Shown in pieces: positions 51,470 to 55,184 of a stretch of 55,184 bases of DNA. The first letter of the stretch is position 1. Every line of letters begins with the position of its first letter. This stretch comes from an uncultured Eubacteriales bacterium (GTDB lineage Bacteria; Bacillota; Clostridia; Oscillospirales; Acutalibacteraceae): assembly GCA_900316615.1 (NCBI GenBank), contig ONDU01000012.1:1-55184 (forward strand), in the 5' to 3' direction. Position numbers and translations under genes: made by a program. A model generated the notes under the pieces. It worked only from the letters and a program-made list of their open reading frames with translations. It made no database searches and was not told the DNA's origin.

Positions 51470-52561
51470 TTGAAAAAATTACTAAGCTTACTTATGTCCG
51501 CACTTGTTATAAGCTCTGCTGCCATTATGGTTACAGGCTGTAATTCAGAAAACGGCAATAATAACGGCAGTAACACAGAAAAACAGGAAATAAACGTTTT
51601 CAACTGGGGCGAATATGTTTCAAACGGTGAGGACGGTACTCTCGATACAATAAAGTCATTTGAGGAAAAGTACAATATAAAGGTAAACTATACAAACTAT
51701 GAGTCGAATGAGGAAATGTACAATCTTATAAAGGAAAGCAATTCTTCCTATGATGTTATAATTCCCTCTGATTATATGATTGCAAAGCTCATAGAAGAGG
51801 ATATGCTTGAAAAGATTGACTTCAGCAATATTCCCAACTATAATAACGTTATGGAAAAATACAAGAAGAACGATTTTGACCCTAAAGGAGAATATTCTGT
51901 TCCCTACTGCTGGGGTGTTGTTGCATTAGCTTACAATAAAAATATGGTAAAGGAAAAACCTGACAGCTTCAGCGTTCTCTGGGACAAGCAGTACAGCGGA
52001 AATATTCTTATGTTCGACAACTCAAGAGATGCTATGGCTATAGCTATGCGTCTTAAAGGCATAACTCCCACAAAGATTACCAAAGATGATATAGATATAG
52101 CTTCGGCTTATCTTAAAGAGCAAAGACCGCTCCTTAAAAAGTATGTTATGGATCAGGTATTCACGGAAATGGAAGGCGATCAGGCTGCACTTGCTCCCTA
52201 CTATGCAGGAGATATTGCTACCATGATGGGCAACAATGAAAATCTGGACTACGTTCTCCCCAAGGAAGGCTCAAATCTCTTTATAGACGCTATGTGCATT
52301 CCCAAGACAACCAAAAACAAGGCTCTTGCAGAGAAATTCATAGATTATATGCTTGACCCCGAAGTTGCAAAGGCTAATGCGGAATACCTCGGTTATTCAA
52401 CTCCCAATCAGGCAGCATATGACCTGCTCGATGATGATATTAAAAACAATAAGCTTATCTATCCTGATGAAGAGTACCTTAAAAAATGCTATACCTTCTC
52501 AAATCTTCCTACAGACGTTTACAATTATATGCAGGACGAATTTCTGAAAGCTAAGGTATAA
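51470..52561 (+). CDS. potD: Spermidine/putrescine-binding lipoprotein PotD
   Basis: The solute-binding protein of the polyamine importer. About 363 residues from TTG 51470, placed 9 nt after AAGGAG; an ATG at 51449 would overlap that site. The first 23 residues form a lipoprotein signal peptide ending in VTG and the lipidated Cys24. The mature part begins INVFNWGEYVSNG, with the family's FNWGEY motif and SSYDVIIPSDYMI. Acidic residues expected to bind polyamines are present. A good terminator follows 24 bp after the stop. Confidence 0.93.
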   Translation: MKKLLSLLMSALVISSAAIMVTGCNSENGNNNGSNTEKQEINVFNWGEYVSNGEDGTLDTIKSFEEKYNIKVNYTNYESNEEMYNLIKESNSSYDVIIPSDYMIAKLIEEDMLEKIDFSNIPNYNNVMEKYKKNDFDPKGEYSVPYCWGVVALAYNKNMVKEKPDSFSVLWDKQYSGNILMFDNSRDAMAIAMRLKGITPTKITKDDIDIASAYLKEQRPLLKKYVMDQVFTEMEGDQAALAPYYAGDIATMMGNNENLDYVLPKEGSNLFIDAMCIPKTTKNKALAEKFIDYMLDPEVAKANAEYLGYSTPNQAAYDLLDDDIKNNKLIYPDEEYLKKCYTFSNLPTDVYNYMQDEFLKAKV

Positions 52562-52583
52562 TGATTTTTAAATCGTAATATTA

Positions 52584-52622
52584 AACAGCTCAGCGTTGAT
52601 TTTTACGCTGAGCTGTTATTTT
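52584..52622 (+). terminator. Terminator of potABCD
   Basis: AACAGCTCAGCGT (52584-52596) pairs with its exact complement at 52605-52617, followed by ATTTTTAT. Confidence 0.85.
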
Positions 52623-52699
52623 TATATTAGGATTATTATGAAAAATACTATACGTATTGATAAGAAATAATGCATAGAAAACGGCTGCATATGATATTT

Positions 52700-53881
52700 T
52701 TAATTTTTATTTTGGGGTAAAAGTTTTTTGTAAGTAAGGTCTATTGCAAAAGCACCGAGCGGAGCGGTAATCATAATTGCGATAACAGATACTGTAAGTA
52801 CAGTTTGTCCGCAGTCCAGTCCCATAGCAAGAGGAAGTCCTCCGATAGCAGCCTGAACGGTAGCTTTGGGCATATAAGCGAGCATACAGAACAGCTTTTC
52901 TTTTAAAGAAAGCTTTGTACCAAGTACACAAAGCAGTACACCAAGCATACGAAACAGTAAAACTCCAAAAATCAGCAGAACAGCGGACAAACCGGCATTT
53001 TTAAGGCTGTCAACGGCAACTGAAGCTCCGACGAGTACAAAAAGGAATGTTTCAGCAGGAATCCAAAGCTTGTCGAAAACACCCGAGAGTAATTTTGCAG
53101 CTTGAGCATTTTTTCTTTTTATCTCAGTTCCGAGAGCCATTACAGCGATAAGACCTGCAAACGGTATAAAGGAAGCAGCCCCCTCAAGCTGATTCAGAAC
53201 GAAGCTTGCTGACATAACGATAACGACCTGCACAGGAATTGAAACAGAAAATTTTTCAAAAAGCAGATATAAAAGCATACCTGTAAAAAGTCCTGTCACA
53301 ATACCGGTGATGACAGACAGCGGAATGTTTACAAAGCTTATCCACGATATACCCTCTCCGTGTGCGATTCCTGTAAACGTCGTGAACAGAACTATTACAA
53401 ATACATCGTCAACGGAAGCTCCGGCAAGAATCATTTGAGGAACACCGTGTGAAGTCCCTCTTTTTTCGTCAATAAGCTTAATCATACGTGGAACTACAAC
53501 GGCAGGGGAAACCGCACTTACTACAGCCCCCAGTATAGCTGCCTCTAAAACGCTCAAGCCTAACAGTTTCGGTGCAAGAATAAGCATACCCAAAATTTCA
53601 AAGCAGGCAGGAAGAAAGCACATTAAAAAAGCAGCTCTGCCTACTTTTTTTAAATCGGAGATATCGAGCTTGAGCCCTGCACGAATTAAAATGATAATCA
53701 ACGCAATACGTCTTATATCGGCAGAAATATCTAAAACAGCGGTATCCAGAAGATTTAAGACATAAGGGCCTATAATTATTCCTGCCAGTATCATTCCGAA
53801 AAGTGGGGGAAAGCTTATTTTTTTGCACAGCCGACCCATAAGAAGTCCGGACAGAGAAATAAGGGCAATACTAATCAACAT
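52700..53881 (-). CDS. Cation:proton antiporter (CPA family)
   Basis: A 393-residue membrane protein with about 12 hydrophobic segments, like Na+(K+)/H+ exchangers of the CPA1/CPA2 group. Family features are LFGMILAGIIIGPYVLN in an early helix, ILGAVVSAVSPAVVVPRMIKL and ILAGASVDDVFVIVLFTTF, whose paired Asp residues match the ion-binding site. I chose ATG 53881 because TTAGGAGA lies 8 nt upstream; the longer start at 53947 adds a basic tail without a ribosome binding site. No regulatory RCK/TrkA-C domain is fused. It stands alone on the minus strand. Confidence 0.85.
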   Translation of the reverse strand: MLISIALISLSGLLMGRLCKKISFPPLFGMILAGIIIGPYVLNLLDTAVLDISADIRRIALIIILIRAGLKLDISDLKKVGRAAFLMCFLPACFEILGMLILAPKLLGLSVLEAAILGAVVSAVSPAVVVPRMIKLIDEKRGTSHGVPQMILAGASVDDVFVIVLFTTFTGIAHGEGISWISFVNIPLSVITGIVTGLFTGMLLYLLFEKFSVSIPVQVVIVMSASFVLNQLEGAASFIPFAGLIAVMALGTEIKRKNAQAAKLLSGVFDKLWIPAETFLFVLVGASVAVDSLKNAGLSAVLLIFGVLLFRMLGVLLCVLGTKLSLKEKLFCMLAYMPKATVQAAIGGLPLAMGLDCGQTVLTVSVIAIMITAPLGAFAIDLTYKKLLPQNKN

Positions 53882-54025
53882 AAAAAAATCTCCTAACAGA
53901 CGCAGAAAAAGCCGACTCATTCTGCGTAAAATTTTTGCAGAAGTCATCAGCTTAAAAAAAGCGGTTTAGGATTAAAATGATTTATCCTCGGGAGAACATC
54001 ATTCCCGCAGCAATTATACTTGTTC

Positions 54026-54070
54026 AAAAACCGAAAGAAGAGTACCTGTTGGAAAGCACTCTTCTTTCGG
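54026..54070 (-). terminator. Terminator of the tRNA transcript
   Basis: On the minus strand CCGAAAGAAGAGT (54070-54058) pairs with ACTCTTCTTTCGG (54043-54031), followed by TTTTTG. The hairpin starts immediately after the encoded CCA of tRNA-Tyr. Confidence 0.9.
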
Positions 54071-54155
54071 TGGTGGGAGATGGTGGATTCGAACCACCGA
54101 AGGCATAGCCAGCAGATTTACAGTCTGTCCCCTTTGGCCACTCGGGAAATCTCCC
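54071..54155 (-). tRNA. tRNA-Tyr (anticodon GTA)
   Basis: An 85-nt class II tRNA with encoded CCA. The acceptor stem GGGAGAT/ATCTCCC, anticodon arm CAGACTGTAAATCTG, a long variable arm and T-arm GGTGGTTCGAATCCACC are all visible. It is co-transcribed after tRNA-Thr. Confidence 0.95.
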
Positions 54156-54198
54156 ACAATTCAATTTTCAAATATAAAGGCTACTAAAAAGCAGCCCT

Positions 54199-54274
54199 TG
54201 GAGCTGGTGGACGGACTTGAACCCCCGACCTGCTGATTACAAATCAGCTGCTCTACCAACTGAGCTACACCAGC
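54199..54274 (-). tRNA. tRNA-Thr (anticodon TGT)
   Basis: A 76-nt tRNA with encoded CCA. The acceptor stem GCTGGTG/CACCAGC, D-arm TAGCTCAGTTGGTAGAGC, anticodon arm CTGATTTGTAATCAG and T-arm GGGGGTTCAAGTCCGTCC-type sequence are clear. It is the first gene of the minus-strand tRNA pair. Confidence 0.95.
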
Positions 54275-54319
54275 TTATTTATTTTACTCACATTCAGCTT
54301 ACCGCCTCAGTGCTTAATT

Positions 54320-54348
54320 AATATAACATACAAAAGCTATTATGTCAA
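54320..54348 (-). promoter_or_regulatory. Promoter of the tRNA-Thr-tRNA-Tyr transcript
   Basis: On the minus strand TTGACA (54348-54343) and TATATT (54325-54320) are 17 nt apart, 46 bp before tRNA-Thr. Confidence 0.8.
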
Positions 54349-54493
54349 CACTTTTTTGAAAATTTTTTAAAATTTATTTTTAAACTCAGAAATTACGCAA
54401 GGTTTTGTCGGATTTAGGTATTTATCGCTGCATAAGCCTGTATTAAACAGATACGCTGTGAGAAATTGATTATGCGTAAAAATGCAATGAAAG

Positions 54494-54522
54494 TTGCAAA
54501 GTTGAAAATAATATGGTAAAAT
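54494..54522 (+). promoter_or_regulatory. Promoter of yebC
   Basis: TTGCAA (54494-54499) and TAAAAT (54517-54522) are 17 nt apart, 33 bp before the start. Confidence 0.65.
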
Positions 54523-54555
54523 CTTGTTGAAAGCTTATACAGGAGGATTTTGAAA

Positions 54556-55184
54556 ATGTCAGGACATAATAAATGGAGTACCATAAAGCAGAAAAAGGGA
54601 AAGAACGATGCAGCAAGAGCAAAGATTTTCACAAAGATAGGACGTGAGCTTGCCGTTGCTGTAAGGGACGGAGGAAGTGCTGACCCTACGGTAAATTCAA
54701 AGCTCAGGGACTGCATAGCTAAAGCAAAGGCAAACAACGTTCCTAATGACAACATAGAAAGAATTATCAAAAAGGCATCAGGGGACGGAGATGCAAATAA
54801 TTATGAAGCGATTACATACGAAGGATACGGTCCAGGAGGAATTGCCGTGATAGTAGAAACTCTTACAGACAACCGTAACCGTACAGCGGGAGATGTAAGA
54901 CACTATTTTGATAAATTCGGAGGAAATATGGGTACGCCCGGTTGTGTAGCATTTATGTTTTCGCAGAAGGGTGTTCTTGTGATAGATAGGGAAGAGTGTG
55001 ACTTTGACGAAGATAAGGTTATGGAGGACGCACTTGAAAGCGGAGCATCTGACATTGAAACAGAGGCAGATATTTTTACGGTTTATACAGAGCCGGAGGA
55101 TTTCAGTCAGGTAAACGAAGCACTTACAGCATTGGGCTATGAATTTGCGAGTGCCGAGGTTGAGATGGTTCCTGCGACATACAC
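54556..55184 (+). CDS. yebC: YebC/PmpR-family protein (3' end cut by the window)
   Basis: The frame from ATG 54556 (AGGAGG 10 nt upstream) stays open to the window end, about 209 residues of an expected 240. The family signature is complete: [73 protein letters not shown] and [15 protein letters not shown]. YebC-family proteins are annotated as transcriptional regulators; relatives (TACO1 and bacterial YebC) help ribosomes translate difficult stretches such as polyproline. It has its own promoter and diverges from the tRNA pair. Confidence 0.95.
   Translation, partial: MSGHNKWSTIKQKKGKNDAARAKIFTKIGRELAVAVRDGGSADPTVNSKLRDCIAKAKANNVPNDNIERIIKKASGDGDANNYEAITYEGYGPGGIAVIVETLTDNRNRTAGDVRHYFDKFGGNMGTPGCVAFMFSQKGVLVIDREECDFDEDKVMEDALESGASDIETEADIFTVYTEPEDFSQVNEALTALGYEFASAEVEMVPATY

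Overview
This window looks like a chromosomal segment of a low-GC Gram-positive anaerobe of the Clostridia, most likely Oscillospiraceae and close to Ruminococcus. That is an inference from gene content and order (nusB, an M22-family gene, xseA-xseB-ispA-dxs-tlyA-nadK-argR-recN; HemZ; a SpoVB/MurJ-like flippase; a DUF6465-like protein), from frequent AGA/AGG and ATA codons, and from many AGGAGG-type ribosome binding sites with TTG/GTG starts. No 16S gene is present to settle it.

Left part (1-9000, minus strand). An AbrB-type regulator has its own promoter under a perfect palindrome. A TPP riboswitch leads thiD-thiC-thiE and a macro-domain/HTH gene. Then come lepB, rplS with a structured leader, a citrate synthase pseudogene that has lost its catalytic-Asp segment, and ilvB.

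Core part (9200-31300, plus strand). This is a long housekeeping series: nusB, an M22/TsaD-like gene, xseAB, ispA, dxs, tlyA, nadK, argR, recN, recJ, rsh, dtd, an MBL hydrolase, hemZ, a zinc-ribbon protein, a SpoVB/MurJ-like flippase, mazG, hup and a XerC/D-type recombinase. It links isoprenoid supply, DNA repair, the stringent response and RNA/nucleotide quality control.

Accessory part (31300-45100). A Ro60-like TROVE protein follows a promoter, a tandem pair of structured RNA units and a terminator, which together look like an undescribed Y-RNA locus. Next are a TetR regulator with a palindromic operator and an RND exporter carrying a roughly 310-residue coiled-coil insertion, and an SCP2-like protein. 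A compositionally different island holds a 5'-truncated PTS enzyme I and a GH32 sucrose hydrolase. MntP follows, with its ribosome binding site inside an 18-bp hairpin, then a small membrane protein and an ABC-F protein.

Right part (45400-55184). A Lys/Thr/Ala-rich DUF6465-like protein, an SPFH/zinc-ribbon protein, an unrecognised 189-residue protein, potABCD for polyamine uptake, a cation/proton antiporter, tRNA-Tyr and tRNA-Thr (minus strand), and the start of yebC.

Two dispersed repeat families occupy the gaps. Family 1 (six copies, 95-101 bp) has a conserved outer stem, GGCGATTGCAG paired with CTGCAATCGCC, closing three hairpins whose sequences differ between copies while pairing is kept. 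Family 2 is a string of short triloop hairpins, with near-identical copies in the thi leader and upstream of tetR. Family 1 and the putative Y-RNA locus are the best candidates for undescribed biology here.
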